64,000 nt of DNA from Candidatus Methanoperedens nitratireducens (GCF_900196725.1 NZ_FZMP01000112.1:1-64000), one strand, 5' to 3'; positions 6,900 to 16,068 are shown, numbered from the stretch's first letter. The notes: generated from the sequence alone by a model not told the origin. Translations and numbers: made by a program.

Positions 6900-7847
6900 A
6901 TGAACACAATTGTATCCATAACACTGTTTGTTGTCGGACTTGGACTGGTCATCTATTTTGCTGAAAAACTTGTCAAGGGAGTTGTTGGAGCATCCATAGG
7001 ATTTGGTATTTCCACATTCCTCATCAGCGTCATCTTTATCGGCTTCGACCCGGAAAATCTTGCTGTTGGGGCTGTAGGCTCTTTTGAGGGAGTAGCAGGA
7101 ATTGCCCTGGGTTCCATCATCGGAGCTGCTATGGTTGCGATTGCCCTTGCATTTGGGATAACAGCAATTGTTGCACCTATGAGGTTTGAGCATGTCCCAA
7201 AGCAGATTCTTGCCGTGCCCATTCTGGCAGTACTTATCTTCTGGATATTAGCCTTTGATGGACAGCTTTCGAGAATGGATGGCGCATTTTTGCTCCTTGG
7301 GTTTGTTCTCTCCATTGTCTATCTTCTGCGGTTAAGTAAAAGAGGGCTTGATATCAAACCTACAGGAGAGGTTGCCGAAACGCTGGAGGAAGCTGAAAAC
7401 TTAAGCAAATGGAAATCTTTTGGGCTTCTTCTTCTATCGCTTGCAGCTATCATCATTGGAAGCGAAATGCTGGTCACAGGTTCTGAGACCATCATTGCAA
7501 GCCTCGGGCTTTCTGATACTGTTTTTGGAATGACTATCCTTGCATTTCTGGTGAGCATCGAGGAGCTTGCAAGAGAGCTTCCAGCAGCGCTGAAAGGAAG
7601 ACCTGAGATCAGCTTTGGGAATGTAGCTGGTTCCATCCTTGCTTTTTTCCTGTTTAATGCCGGGATTATAGCTCTGGTAAATCCTATCACAGTGGATACT
7701 GAGGTCTTGAGGTTCTATCTTCCTCTGTGCTTCGGTACGGTTATTGCGGTCTCGCTTTTTATGATGACCAAGAATATACCACGCTGGGCCGGTGGAATTT
7801 TAGTTGCCCTATATTTGATTTTCGTCATCGGAGGCTTTATCAGGTAG
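6900..7847 (+). CDS. CaCA-superfamily Na+/Ca2+ exchanger-like transporter
   Basis: 315 residues, about ten transmembrane segments arranged as two homologous halves. The alpha-1 region spans roughly residues 35-90 (GFGISTFLISVIFIGFDPENL...ALGSIIGAAM), and alpha-2 lies near 200-255 (GLSDTVFGMTILAFLVSIEELA...SFGNVAGSILA). The usual GTSLPE cores are altered to GFDPEN and LVSIEE, keeping one acidic residue each. This suggests a cation antiporter with altered selectivity. A good GGAGG site precedes the ATG. It is linked to the PadR gene by 15 bp. Confidence 0.8.
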   Translation: MNTIVSITLFVVGLGLVIYFAEKLVKGVVGASIGFGISTFLISVIFIGFDPENLAVGAVGSFEGVAGIALGSIIGAAMVAIALAFGITAIVAPMRFEHVPKQILAVPILAVLIFWILAFDGQLSRMDGAFLLLGFVLSIVYLLRLSKRGLDIKPTGEVAETLEEAENLSKWKSFGLLLLSLAAIIIGSEMLVTGSETIIASLGLSDTVFGMTILAFLVSIEELARELPAALKGRPEISFGNVAGSILAFFLFNAGIIALVNPITVDTEVLRFYLPLCFGTVIAVSLFMMTKNIPRWAGGILVALYLIFVIGGFIR

Positions 7848-7860
7848 GAGTGTTACGGAA

Positions 7861-8253
7861 ATGACAGAAGCAAAATCAACAAAAGTGAAAAGTATAATAC
7901 CCTTTGACCAGCCAATTAAGATTGCTTTATTGTTTTTCCACTTTATCGGTTTCAGTATATGGTATGGAGGTGCAGTTATAGGTGCAGAAGCATCTGCCAC
8001 ATTTCCTGTGATGGCAGTGGTTTCTGGTGTGCTTCTGGTTGTTCGCGAACTCTATAAGGATGGGTTTGTATGGCTTATTGTAACTGAGGGAGCGTTGACC
8101 ATTGTCAAAGTCGCGCTGCTTGTAGTTGCCAGTACACTGATGAGATATGAAGTTCCTATCTTGAGCATAGTAATACTGTGTGGGCTTCTCAGTTCACATC
8201 TTCCTGAAAGAATTAGAGAAAAGCTGATAGTGGGATGGGGCTATTACCAGTAA
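7861..8253 (+). CDS. Membrane protein of unknown function, downstream of CaCA exchanger
   Basis: 130 residues with about four hydrophobic segments (24-40, 45-62, 72-93, 97-112) and an ERIREKL C-terminal tail. It starts 13 bp after the exchanger gene, so it is probably co-expressed with it. The FHFIGFSIWYGGAVIG stretch resembles the HxxWxGG helix of CopD/DUF4149-like membrane proteins, but this is only a weak likeness. Confidence 0.6.
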   Translation: MTEAKSTKVKSIIPFDQPIKIALLFFHFIGFSIWYGGAVIGAEASATFPVMAVVSGVLLVVRELYKDGFVWLIVTEGALTIVKVALLVVASTLMRYEVPILSIVILCGLLSSHLPERIREKLIVGWGYYQ

Positions 8254-8337
8254 TAGAGGCGTGCCCGTATTCAGTTCCACAATTATTATGCTGGTTTTAG
8301 AAAATCCTATGATGCACACTATCCCTATTGCCTTCAG

Positions 8338-8793
8338 TCACAAACCCCGTACATAAGGACGAGGCCTGTATATAGCGTTTTTTGCATGGTGTATATCCTG
8401 AGTTTCAATATACTTGCTTACAACTTCCCACCCATTTCCCACGCTTCCATGAAAACAACTTGGCGCCCAGAGATGGTCTCCGCACCATTCTTTGAGATGA
8501 GGGAAAGCTTCCCGTAATCTCTTGCTCGAAACTCCTTTTATCTTCTTCGCGATATAGCTCAGAGAATATTTTGGAGGATACCGGAAGAAAATATGGACAT
8601 GGTCGGGATTTATGGCAATCTCGATTATTTCGATGCCCATTTCCGCACATGTTTTACAGATAATGCCCTCCGCAATCATTGCGACATCGTCCACCAGTAT
8701 CTTTCCCCTGTACTTGGGAGCGAATACAATGTGATCGGACAATAAAGATACCGTATGTCTGTCGTGGCGGAGTTCTTTATTTTTCGTGTTCAT
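8338..8793 (-). CDS. tnpA: IS200/IS605-family TnpA (Y1 HUH transposase)
   Basis: 151 residues, the usual length for a single-strand transposase of the Y1 family. The HUH metal-binding motif is HVHIFF, and the catalytic tyrosine lies in the C-terminal VSKYIETQ helix; the WAPS-F segment between them is also conserved. All key residues are present, so the gene looks intact. No TnpB gene is adjacent. Confidence 0.9.
   Translation of the reverse strand: MNTKNKELRHDRHTVSLLSDHIVFAPKYRGKILVDDVAMIAEGIICKTCAEMGIEIIEIAINPDHVHIFFRYPPKYSLSYIAKKIKGVSSKRLREAFPHLKEWCGDHLWAPSCFHGSVGNGWEVVSKYIETQDIHHAKNAIYRPRPYVRGL
8338..8793 (-). mobile_element. IS200-like insertion sequence, ends not resolved
   Basis: A lone Y1 transposase gene without accessory gene, typical of IS200 elements, which have subterminal hairpins rather than terminal inverted repeats and leave no target duplication. 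I could not assign either hairpin with confidence, so only the gene extent is given. Confidence 0.55.
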
Positions 8794-9031
8794 TAAAGTC
8801 CAATAATGCCCGCTGAATTAAAACGGCTTGGCAAGCAAAGTGAAAGTATTAATGGAATTGACATAAACTAAACGCAGCATTAGGCGCAAATGGCAAACCG
8901 TCCCGAATGGAAGGGTAGATATATCCTGCGCACTTGGAGGTGTTGCACATCAGCATAACTGCCAACACGAATTGAAACTGTCACGTATTGGCGATACCTT
9001 CATATCTAACCTCCACTTTTAATGTAAAGAG

Positions 9032-9520
9032 ATGACAGGACGCTCAATCGATATAGCACTCACGCAGTCAGAAGCCGGCGGCTGTATGGAATCGGTTTAT
9101 GAAAACGTTTGCACGCTCACAACAGATCCTGAGTTGAGTTTTAATTACGCCACAACGGACGAGCTGAACAACTGGGGATTCTCTGAAGGATGTTTTAGCT
9201 GTTTTTTGCAGGATAAAAAAGACGTGATAATACAGGTCATTACGACATATCACCACAGGGATGGGGCGAACTGCGCATACCAGGCTGATGTGGACTATTT
9301 AAAAAAGAACGATTATGGTAAGTTAATAGAAGCAAAAACATTAGGTGAAGCCTCTGTCCTGTTCGAGAAAAAGCAGAGCGACGGGACAACTTATAATCTG
9401 TTATTTTTTAAAAACAATGTTTTTGCTTCGATCAGCGCTAAATATAAAAAAGAGAAAGCTGATAACGTCCATCATATCATCGGACTTGCCGAAAAAATAG
9501 AAGGAAAGATCGCAGTATAA
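9032..9520 (+). CDS. Hypothetical soluble protein
   Basis: 162 residues, no signal peptide or membrane segment. An internal ATG at 9086 (MESVYENV) could be the true start; the upstream 18 residues are not obviously conserved. It has an alternating beta pattern and four scattered Cys. I recognise no family. It follows the IS200-like element and is flanked by non-coding DNA on both sides, so it may be an accessory or truncated gene. Confidence 0.5.
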   Translation: MTGRSIDIALTQSEAGGCMESVYENVCTLTTDPELSFNYATTDELNNWGFSEGCFSCFLQDKKDVIIQVITTYHHRDGANCAYQADVDYLKKNDYGKLIEAKTLGEASVLFEKKQSDGTTYNLLFFKNNVFASISAKYKKEKADNVHHIIGLAEKIEGKIAV

Positions 9521-9574
9521 TATTTGAGTATATACTGCGTTTGTGCAGATGTGGACCTTAATCAAGTAGCCGGA

Positions 9575-9796
9575 TTATGCGTCTAATTCAGCATCCTGAC
9601 CGATCACAGTACGCTCAGATGTGGCATCGATTAGATCTTCTTTATTGATTTTATTCTTTGCCTCATAGTATTTCTGCTGCCACACACTTATCTGTTCTAT
9701 TGCGAATTTTGCCTTCACATAGGGATTAAGTCTCTGGAACTCTTTATCCACATCGCCTAACAGTATTTTGATTTTGTCTTCATTCTTATCTCCCAT
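9575..9796 (-). CDS. Small charged hypothetical protein, paralogue of 9987-10160
   Basis: 73 residues, charged and helical. Its first ~47 residues align with the 57-residue product encoded at 9987-10160: both have a short polar start with N--KI/RI, then a D-E-L/F-RLNP or KLPP turn, AKFA/AKLAA, and a VW-KY/VWKRKF end. A GGGGGG-containing site lies 8 nt before the ATG. No known family recognised. Confidence 0.55.
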   Translation of the reverse strand: MGDKNEDKIKILLGDVDKEFQRLNPYVKAKFAIEQISVWQQKYYEAKNKINKEDLIDATSERTVIGQDAELDA

Positions 9797-9986
9797 TTTC
9801 TTTGCCCCCCGTACTATCTAAGATTTTAACTTTTGGAAATTATGTCCTCCCCTCCATATCTTAGTATAAACGTAGAGGTCGGGTACAACGTAATTCCCAC
9901 TCCGTCGGTAAGAAGTTGTATTGTTATATGTATATATAAAACCATCGGAATTTTCATTCAGGTTTAAAATATCATATCCTGCCATA

Positions 9987-10160
9987 TCAGCAAAACCTGT
10001 ATTTCAAGTAAACTTTCCTGAATTTCCGCTTCCAGACATTGACCTGATTTGCTGCAAGCTTTGCCCGCTCATTCGGGGGGAGCTTCCTTAACTCTATATC
10101 TATTTCACTTACCAGTGATTCAATCCTATTTTTGTTCACTTTTCCCATCTCCTTCGCCAT
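9987..10160 (-). CDS. Small charged hypothetical protein (57 residues)
   Basis: An open frame of 57 codons; a second ATG at 10148 (MGKVNKN) aligns better with the start of the paralogue at 9575-9796, but AAGGAG directly abuts it, so the start is uncertain. Similarity to the paralogue over its whole length supports both being real genes. The product is basic and helical, with a PPNERAKLAANQV core. Confidence 0.5.
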   Translation of the reverse strand: MAKEMGKVNKNRIESLVSEIDIELRKLPPNERAKLAANQVNVWKRKFRKVYLKYRFC

Positions 10161-10365
10161 CTGTATATTTACCAGGGTTTTTATTTACAGCGGTTCTCTC
10201 CTCTTGTTCGCAACTATAGCTAATGCAAGAGATAAGTAAAACCTAAAATTTTCCCTTTATACCCTGTGAGAAAAACTTATGTTATAATGGTATTTATAAC
10301 CTTCTGTACAATCCGTTTATTTTCAAATAAGCTATAAAATTATTTTACAATTTAGAATGAAGAAT

Positions 10366-10863
10366 TCATATCTCCCACCTGTTATCCACAGGAAAGCACT
10401 CATTGATCCACATAAGTATCCTGTTATTATAGATGATATTGTACTCCCTTGAAAGCACGGGGATATCTCCGAAGAAATCACTGCCGACAATCTCCATTTT
10501 CAGTATATCCCGCCTGGTCTCAAGCTTGTGCTCCCGCAAAATCCTGCCTATCGGGATATCCGCACGCATAAGGTCGCTGCTGACCGCGGGCGGCATTCTT
10601 TTAACAGCCGCAAGGGACTTTGCCAGCACATATGTTGTTCCTTCCGCGTTCAGCGTCACAAGCCTGCTGTTCACTTCATCCCCGGCTTCTATTTCCAGAA
10701 GCCTTGCAATGTCGTGCGTGGCTTTTATGATTTTCTGCTCCAGGGTCACGACTTTAACTTTTTTCCCCGTAAGCAGCTCAAGCAGCAGTGTGACAGAACC
10801 GTCAGTGCCCGCACAGATGCGGAGGCATACGGGAATATCCGGTCTTTTTAGCACATCCCACAA
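10366..10863 (-). CDS. Chorismate-lyase-like (DUF98) protein
   Basis: 165 residues. The pattern fits the UTRA/chorismate-lyase fold of archaeal DUF98 proteins: LLLELLTGKKVKVVTLEQ, a GDEVNSRLVTL strand, MPPAVSSDLMRADIPIGRILREH with the conserved PIGR-L, then ETRRDIL and LSREYNIIYNNR-LM-I-E-FP at the end. Members are proposed to make 4-hydroxybenzoate from chorismate, a precursor of methanopterin-type cofactors. It ends 2 bp after the DUF5611 gene on the same strand, suggesting one operon. Confidence 0.7.
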   Translation of the reverse strand: MWDVLKRPDIPVCLRICAGTDGSVTLLLELLTGKKVKVVTLEQKIIKATHDIARLLEIEAGDEVNSRLVTLNAEGTTYVLAKSLAAVKRMPPAVSSDLMRADIPIGRILREHKLETRRDILKMEIVGSDFFGDIPVLSREYNIIYNNRILMWINECFPVDNRWEI

Positions 10864-10865
10864 AT

Positions 10866-11177
10866 TCAGGCTCCCTGCACGTCTTTTTTGGCTTTTGCAA
10901 GGCGCTCCTTTGCAGTATAGCCTGTCGCCTCTTCAAGAAAAACCCTGTAGCGCCTGTTAGTATCGAGAATAACATCATCAGCAGCGCCTTTGCCGGATTC
11001 AGAATCGACACACATCTTCTTTTTATCGACCCAGACCGCTAACCTTGAAAATGCGCCGTAACTCAGCGTAAGTTTACCGTTCTCTTCTTTCACTTCCGCG
11101 GGAAAATTCTTCTTCAGCACTTCTCCGACTCGAGCAATATCCTGGGAAAACCCTCGCTTAAACGAATACTCCTGAAT
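10866..11177 (-). CDS. DUF5611-like archaeal protein with a probable AUU start
   Basis: The annotated-style start (GTG at 11120) would give 84 residues, but the frame stays open upstream and encodes QEYSFKRGFSQDIARVGE, matching the family's usual N-terminus (an EY-FKRGF motif). No ATG, GTG or TTG exists there: the codon in the expected place (11175-11177) is ATT, preceded by GGTGAT three bases earlier, and TAG closes the frame at 11190-11200. Translation may begin at AUU, or the ATG has been mutated. The core (LSYGA...LAVWVDKK and the RRYRVFLEEATGYTAKERL C-terminus) is intact. Function unknown. Confidence 0.6.
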   Translation of the reverse strand: MQEYSFKRGFSQDIARVGEVLKKNFPAEVKEENGKLTLSYGAFSRLAVWVDKKKMCVDSESGKGAADDVILDTNRRYRVFLEEATGYTAKERLAKAKKDVQGA

Positions 11178-11238
11178 AATATCACCGGCGTACTAAAGGT
11201 CTGGCATAAGATTAAAAGATTACTGAAAAATTACAGGC

Positions 11239-12210
11239 TCAAACAAAATCCGCATCATTATAGACTTTTACCGACTCTACTTTCCCGTCGTACCCATTGA
11301 TCTCCAGAGCCTCGCTTTTACCTCTTATCTCCCATACCGGGATATGGAGCAAATCCATTTCCATGTTTATGTCCTGCGGTTCGGGGGAAAATACCCTGTT
11401 CTCGAACACTATCGTATCCCCTATCATCTCGTTCAGCCTTACCTGCTTTGTGTGTTCCCTGATAACCGCATCCAGAGCCCTGTTCAATGCATCCTTTTTC
11501 TCGACTTTTGGCTGCTTTATCTCATAATTCTGGGTAGGTACAAGCGTATTATCCTGGATATCCTTGTATTTATTGAAGGAATTTACACCTGTGAGCGCAT
11601 TGATATAACCTTCGCCCTCGCCGTTGAGGTCTATAACCCTTGATTTGAACTTCTTCTGGCTTTGGAAAGAATACCTGTAATACCAGACAGGGACGAATTT
11701 TAACTGCTGGTACTTCGGTTTGCCGACCTTGGTTTCAGCAATCGATAAAGAGTCCGCCTTCCCGATGTTGACTGCAACAGAGCGCAGGAATATCCTGATG
11801 GTCTTCTCATACTCTTTTCTTGGCGCTTCTCTGGGAACCTGAGCCAGTGGCATACTTTCTTTTTTAATTGGCTTCTGTTCGCCGGGTTCTTCAAGCGCCC
11901 CTGCCAAGACAGCCCTTCCGACTCTGGATTCAAGCTCACTCTTGTCCCAGAGTATTAACCCCTCTTCAAGAGCCAGAGAGCGGATTTTATCATCAAACGA
12001 TTCTGAGATCTGTATGCCTTTACCCCCGTAACTCTGCACGCTATTTGAGAAATGCCTGATGCTGTTGGCATTGGTGGAAGGCTCATATCTAATGAACAGG
12101 TGCTCCGAATCTTTCTCCGCAAGCAGGTCGCTTATTTCCGACGGATTTATACTGTAACCGTAATACGTGAAGATTTTTCTCAATATATCAATCACTGCTT
12201 GCTTGTTCAT
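11239..12210 (-). CDS. Hypothetical protein, ~323 residues
   Basis: The ATG at 12210 is chosen over the GTG at 12228 because GAGAGGTG lies 8 nt before it. The N-terminal ~110 residues ([17 protein letters not shown]...[20 protein letters not shown]) resemble a restriction-endonuclease-like nucleic-acid-binding fold; a charged linker follows and the C-terminal half is beta-rich with a [13 protein letters not shown] strand and a repeated IPVWEIRG. No signal peptide. No family name can be given. It is divergent from the NrpR-domain gene. Confidence 0.6.
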   Translation of the reverse strand: MNKQAVIDILRKIFTYYGYSINPSEISDLLAEKDSEHLFIRYEPSTNANSIRHFSNSVQSYGGKGIQISESFDDKIRSLALEEGLILWDKSELESRVGRAVLAGALEEPGEQKPIKKESMPLAQVPREAPRKEYEKTIRIFLRSVAVNIGKADSLSIAETKVGKPKYQQLKFVPVWYYRYSFQSQKKFKSRVIDLNGEGEGYINALTGVNSFNKYKDIQDNTLVPTQNYEIKQPKVEKKDALNRALDAVIREHTKQVRLNEMIGDTIVFENRVFSPEPQDINMEMDLLHIPVWEIRGKSEALEINGYDGKVESVKVYNDADFV

Positions 12211-12312
12211 AGGTACTACACCTCTCACCCGACTGAAATACTTTATCCTTTTGAAAAAACCAATGATGATGTCGGTAAGTATTTATCACGTATTGTAATT
12301 ATAAGAATCAAG

Positions 12313-13059
12313 ATGACCGATATAACGTTCATAATCTCAAGGATCGAAAGCATGATGTACGAGGTCACCTTTGACCCTGTTCAACGCAAAGGGAAAATAA
12401 TAGCCAATATATCAATCGTTGATGAGGCTGACTTCAAGAAGGTCCTTAACCTTATCAGGCAGGCCGTACACAGCGGTCTCTCGGTCAGCCCGTACATTAA
12501 AATAATCCGTTCGGGTGAAAAAATCGGGAACCTGAAAATAGAGAAGGGGAAAACAGGCATAGCCACGGCATGCAGCATCACGATAGACGGCGTACTGCTC
12601 AAATCCGGCGTACCCGTCAAACCCAAATTCGGAGGTGTTGTGGAAATCCACGACGGTTCACCGCTGCGGTTTACGGATATTTTAACGTATGAAAGTACGA
12701 CCATCGACCCGCTTGATGTACTGATGTCGCAGGAACTCACCTCAGTAACCGAAATGGTCAATACCGGCTCAGGCAAGATACTGGCGAACCTGCGGGAGGC
12801 TCCCATGGCGGCACGCGACAGGATAGAGCAGGTGCTTGACTCCCTCGTGGAAGCAGGGTTCTCATGCATCCTTGAGGTCGGGGAACCCAACAGCGATATA
12901 CTGGGCATCCAGGTGGGCAGGGATAAACTCGGTATTGCTGTTATCGGAGGCACCAATCCCATGGCTCTTGTGCAGGAGCATGGCATCGATATCAATACGC
13001 AGGAAATGTCGATACTTCTGGATATCGGGGAAATGACACATATAGATGAGGTAAAATAG
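12313..13059 (+). CDS. NrpR-domain (DUF128) protein without DNA-binding domain
   Basis: 248 residues forming a single NrpR effector domain: YEVTFDP near the start, an AGLSVSP-like [12 protein letters not shown], and [16 protein letters not shown] near the C-terminus. NrpR is the 2-oxoglutarate-responsive nitrogen repressor of methanogens. Here no winged helix precedes the domain; upstream in-frame sequence lies over the divergent gene and is non-homologous. A TATA-like AAGTATTTATC about 28 bp before the ATG suggests a leaderless transcript. It may act as an NrpRII-type partner of a DNA-binding NrpR encoded elsewhere. Confidence 0.75.
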   Translation: MTDITFIISRIESMMYEVTFDPVQRKGKIIANISIVDEADFKKVLNLIRQAVHSGLSVSPYIKIIRSGEKIGNLKIEKGKTGIATACSITIDGVLLKSGVPVKPKFGGVVEIHDGSPLRFTDILTYESTTIDPLDVLMSQELTSVTEMVNTGSGKILANLREAPMAARDRIEQVLDSLVEAGFSCILEVGEPNSDILGIQVGRDKLGIAVIGGTNPMALVQEHGIDINTQEMSILLDIGEMTHIDEVK

Positions 13060-13068
13060 GTTTAACCT

Positions 13069-14865
13069 TCAGGATTTTACTATCCCGCTTTCCTGTACAA
13101 GCTCCTCTGCCTGTTTTAACATTTCATCCATTATCTTTAATCCCTCTAGCCAGAAACCCGGGTCGTCCAGCCGTATCCCGAAATCTTCAAGCAGCCTCTG
13201 GGGGGACTCACTTCCGCCCGAGGCAAGCAGCTTCATATATCCGGGAACGAAGCTCTTTCCTTCTTCCATGAACATCCTGTAAAGAGAAAGCACAAGCAGT
13301 TCGCCAAATGCGTAGGCATACACATATCCCGGGGCTTCAAGAAAATGGGGGATGTAACTCCACCACGCCCTGTAATTATCCGTAAGGGTGACCGAGTCTG
13401 CGAACATCTCTTTCTGCGTTCCTATCCAGAGTTCTCCGAACCGCTCCCGGGATAGTTCGCCCTTTTCGCGTCTCTCCCTATGGATAGCATCCTCGAACCT
13501 GTTCATGGCTATCTGCCGAAACACAGTGGCGAACATTTCTTCAAGTTTAACGCACAGCAGGCTCAATTTCTCGTCTTTGTCCGCAGCCCTGTCCAGCAGC
13601 GACCTGAACACCAGCATCTCCCCGAACACCGAAGCTGTCTCTGCCGTAACAAGCGGCGTCCGGCTGTTGAAATAACCCTGCTCCTTTCCAGCAAGGTACT
13701 GGTGTATGCCGTGACCCAGCTCATGCGCCACGGTCATAACGTCGCGGTTTTTCCCGGTATAATTGACCATCACATATGGATGTACATCAGGCGTGGAGGG
13801 GTCGCTGAAGGCGCCGCCCCTTTTGCCGGGCATAACAGGGGCATGTATCCACTTTCCGTCAAAGAACAGCCGGGCAATCCCCTCAGCCTGCGGGGAAAAA
13901 TCACCGTAGGCTCTCAGAACTATATCTTTACATTCATCCCAGGGGACGACCATTTCTGCAGATACGGGAAGCGGGGCATATCTATCATAGTCGAATAACT
14001 CGTCCAGCCGGAGTAATGCCTTTTTTAATCTGTAATATCTCCGGGGAATGTCATACCTGCTCCTGACCGCATCCACAAGCGCCTGAACGATTTTATCATC
14101 TATCTCATTATCAAGGTTCATGGAACTTATCCAGTCCGGATACTTCCGCAGGCGGTCCGTAATCATCTTATCCGCCAGGATGGTGTTGAAGATATGCGCA
14201 AGTACATGAAGCTGGGCCGATAATCCATCTGTGAACTCCTCTGAAGCTTTTGTACGCACCTGGCGGTCGGGATTATAGAGGTCTGAAAGCACCTCTTCCT
14301 CTGTCCTGCCTTCTTTTCCGAACTTTGTCTGGGAAAGCAGTTTCTCAAAGAGCTTATTCCAGCTACTTGCCCCGACCGGGGATAATTCAGCCAGAAGTTT
14401 TTCTTCTATTTCCGATAAATGGTGGGGTCGGTATCTTCTCAGTTTTTCCAGGTAATGCCTGTATTTGCTGACCGCAGGAGCTTCAAGAAGCGGCTGTGCA
14501 ATAATATCATCCAGCGACGCCCACTCAAGCTCAAAGAAAAGGAGGTCTCTCTGGAACTGGCTTGCGGTTTCATGGAACTTCTGCAAGAACGCGCTTGAGC
14601 CTGCATCGTTAGCCTGCGTGGCGAAATTGAGATATGCGAACGAGCCGATGCGCGCGGTTCTTCGGGAGATGTCTTCAAGTTCGGTGACTGAGGTGAGAAG
14701 TTCGGTGGGGGAGATGTCTTTTAGCTTTCCGCGGTATTTTGATGAGAACGATGCGACCCGGCTCTTGATGGTTTCTATGTCCTTTTCAATGTTCCCGTCG
14801 TTGATGCCCCTGTAAAGTGGGGTTAAATCCCAGACTATATCTTCACTCCCAAGTTTGGCTGCCAT
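13069..14865 (-). CDS. pepF: Oligoendopeptidase F (M3 family metallopeptidase)
   Basis: 598 residues, the normal size for PepF. The zinc site HELGHGIH lies near residue 381 with the downstream Glu in the TAETASVFGE segment. N-terminal helical domain begins with WDLTPLY, typical of the family. A cytoplasmic enzyme cleaving short peptides. It is convergent with the NrpR-domain gene (9 bp apart). Confidence 0.9.
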   Translation of the reverse strand: MAAKLGSEDIVWDLTPLYRGINDGNIEKDIETIKSRVASFSSKYRGKLKDISPTELLTSVTELEDISRRTARIGSFAYLNFATQANDAGSSAFLQKFHETASQFQRDLLFFELEWASLDDIIAQPLLEAPAVSKYRHYLEKLRRYRPHHLSEIEEKLLAELSPVGASSWNKLFEKLLSQTKFGKEGRTEEEVLSDLYNPDRQVRTKASEEFTDGLSAQLHVLAHIFNTILADKMITDRLRKYPDWISSMNLDNEIDDKIVQALVDAVRSRYDIPRRYYRLKKALLRLDELFDYDRYAPLPVSAEMVVPWDECKDIVLRAYGDFSPQAEGIARLFFDGKWIHAPVMPGKRGGAFSDPSTPDVHPYVMVNYTGKNRDVMTVAHELGHGIHQYLAGKEQGYFNSRTPLVTAETASVFGEMLVFRSLLDRAADKDEKLSLLCVKLEEMFATVFRQIAMNRFEDAIHRERREKGELSRERFGELWIGTQKEMFADSVTLTDNYRAWWSYIPHFLEAPGYVYAYAFGELLVLSLYRMFMEEGKSFVPGYMKLLASGGSESPQRLLEDFGIRLDDPGFWLEGLKIMDEMLKQAEELVQESGIVKS

Positions 14866-14967
14866 ATCTGATGAGTTTAGGTTAGTATCTATTAATGATA
14901 TCTATTTAGTCCGTTAAGCCTTTTTTTAACTATCCTCTATCTGGAAGTATTCTGTTTTAATCTGCCC

Positions 14968-15597
14968 TCACCTATATCCATACTCCCTTTTCGCGCGCAT
15001 CAAATCCCCTATCTTTGTAGAAGTCAGAAGTTCAAAGACTATCCCCACCAGGAACAGGACAAAGAGATAATAAGCCGCAGCCGAAGCGCCTTTACTCAGA
15101 GCAATAGCAGCAGCAACAAGAGGTCCTATGAGCGTCCCGATAACCCCGGATGCGTGCATGAGCGCCCTTGCTTTAGCAGAAGCTTTCAGGTATGAGAAAT
15201 AATCGATCTTCAGCGTTGGCTCAAATTTTGCCGGGCCGTTGAGGTAATAACGCATGAACCTGATACCGAGCAGAGTGCCTGCGAGATAATGCGAGAGAGG
15301 ATGCAGCGTCGTCAGAAGCACAAGGGCGCTGATGTAAAGCATCCAGTCAGAATTTACCAGGAAAGCCAGGACTATGGCAGCAATTGTAAGGGCAAGCTCA
15401 AGCAGGTTCCCGATTGGAACGCTAAGGGTGAAAGAAACTTTTTCCCTGAATCTTTTCTGGCTTATTCCTGCTATTAACCCCAGCAGCTCATCGTCATTTA
15501 TTCTATCTCTTTTCACCTGGTCGATAATACCCATGAACTCTTTTCCGTTATAGTTCTTCCTGAGCTGCTGGAGACGCTCTTTTAATTCTTCGTGCAT
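14968..15597 (-). CDS. Membrane protein, site-2-protease-like with degenerate zinc motif
   Basis: 209 residues: a soluble helical N-terminus (1-60), then four to six membrane segments. The sequence TLHPLSHYLAGTLLG near residue 100 sits where M50/S2P proteases have HExxH-A-----G, but the catalytic Glu is replaced by Pro (HPLSH). The end (TKIGDLMRAKREYG) may correspond to the second metal-ligand motif but is shifted. It would therefore be proteolytically inactive, or a separate membrane family. It overlaps no gene but lies 1 bp from the lipoprotein gene, so the two are probably co-transcribed. Confidence 0.65.
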   Translation of the reverse strand: MHEELKERLQQLRKNYNGKEFMGIIDQVKRDRINDDELLGLIAGISQKRFREKVSFTLSVPIGNLLELALTIAAIVLAFLVNSDWMLYISALVLLTTLHPLSHYLAGTLLGIRFMRYYLNGPAKFEPTLKIDYFSYLKASAKARALMHASGVIGTLIGPLVAAAIALSKGASAAAYYLFVLFLVGIVFELLTSTKIGDLMRAKREYGYR

Positions 15598-15598
15598 A

Positions 15599-16012
15599 TT
15601 ACCTCGTCACGATTATAATAAGGTCTTTACTGTCAAAAACCTTGCCATCATAAATCACCTGTGCTCTCGCATGATATTTTATCTCATCGCCTGCGGCAAG
15701 AGTTCCCCGGACATCCATGAGCCTGAATCCCGAATCCTCGCCAGGGCGCAGGTAGCCGAGATCATAACTTCCGGGAGTGAAATTGAGATAAGGTTTGTCT
15801 GATGAGTTCACGTTGAACCGGACAACAGGATTGATGCCTGAGACACCGGAGTTGTTGACACGTATCTTTACCTGTTTAGCCTCGCCGTTCTTGAGACTGA
15901 TGCTTGAGGGCTCAAGGTCAAGAATCACATCCTTCTTTTCCTGTGTATTTTTTTCAGACAGGCACCCTGCAAAAAGTGCAGATACTACCATAATCGCAAT
16001 AATTATTTTCAT
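15599..16012 (-). CDS. Small lipoprotein with immunoglobulin-like beta domain
   Basis: 137 residues. A lipoprotein signal (hydrophobic MKIIIAIMVVSALFAGC) with the lipobox cysteine at residue 17. The exported part is all-beta, with a pattern (V-L-LEPSSISLKNGEAKQVKIRVNN) typical of NEW3/CARDB-like Ig folds in archaeal surface proteins. Function unknown; its partner gene encodes the S2P-like membrane protein. Confidence 0.7.
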   Translation of the reverse strand: MKIIIAIMVVSALFAGCLSEKNTQEKKDVILDLEPSSISLKNGEAKQVKIRVNNSGVSGINPVVRFNVNSSDKPYLNFTPGSYDLGYLRPGEDSGFRLMDVRGTLAAGDEIKYHARAQVIYDGKVFDSKDLIIIVTR

Positions 16013-16068
16013 ATCAGCAGGGTATTATCATCTTATTATTATTAAAAAGTATTGTTATTCCTGCCTTA

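Noticed and set aside
8969-8978. GAATTGAAAC, resembling the end of many archaeal CRISPR repeats
   Set aside because: Single copy; no second copy at regular spacing and no cas genes.
12052-12312. N-terminal extension of the NrpR-domain protein
   Set aside because: The extra in-frame codons are antisense to the divergent gene, are not NrpR- or HTH-like, and a TATA element lies just before the ATG at 12313.
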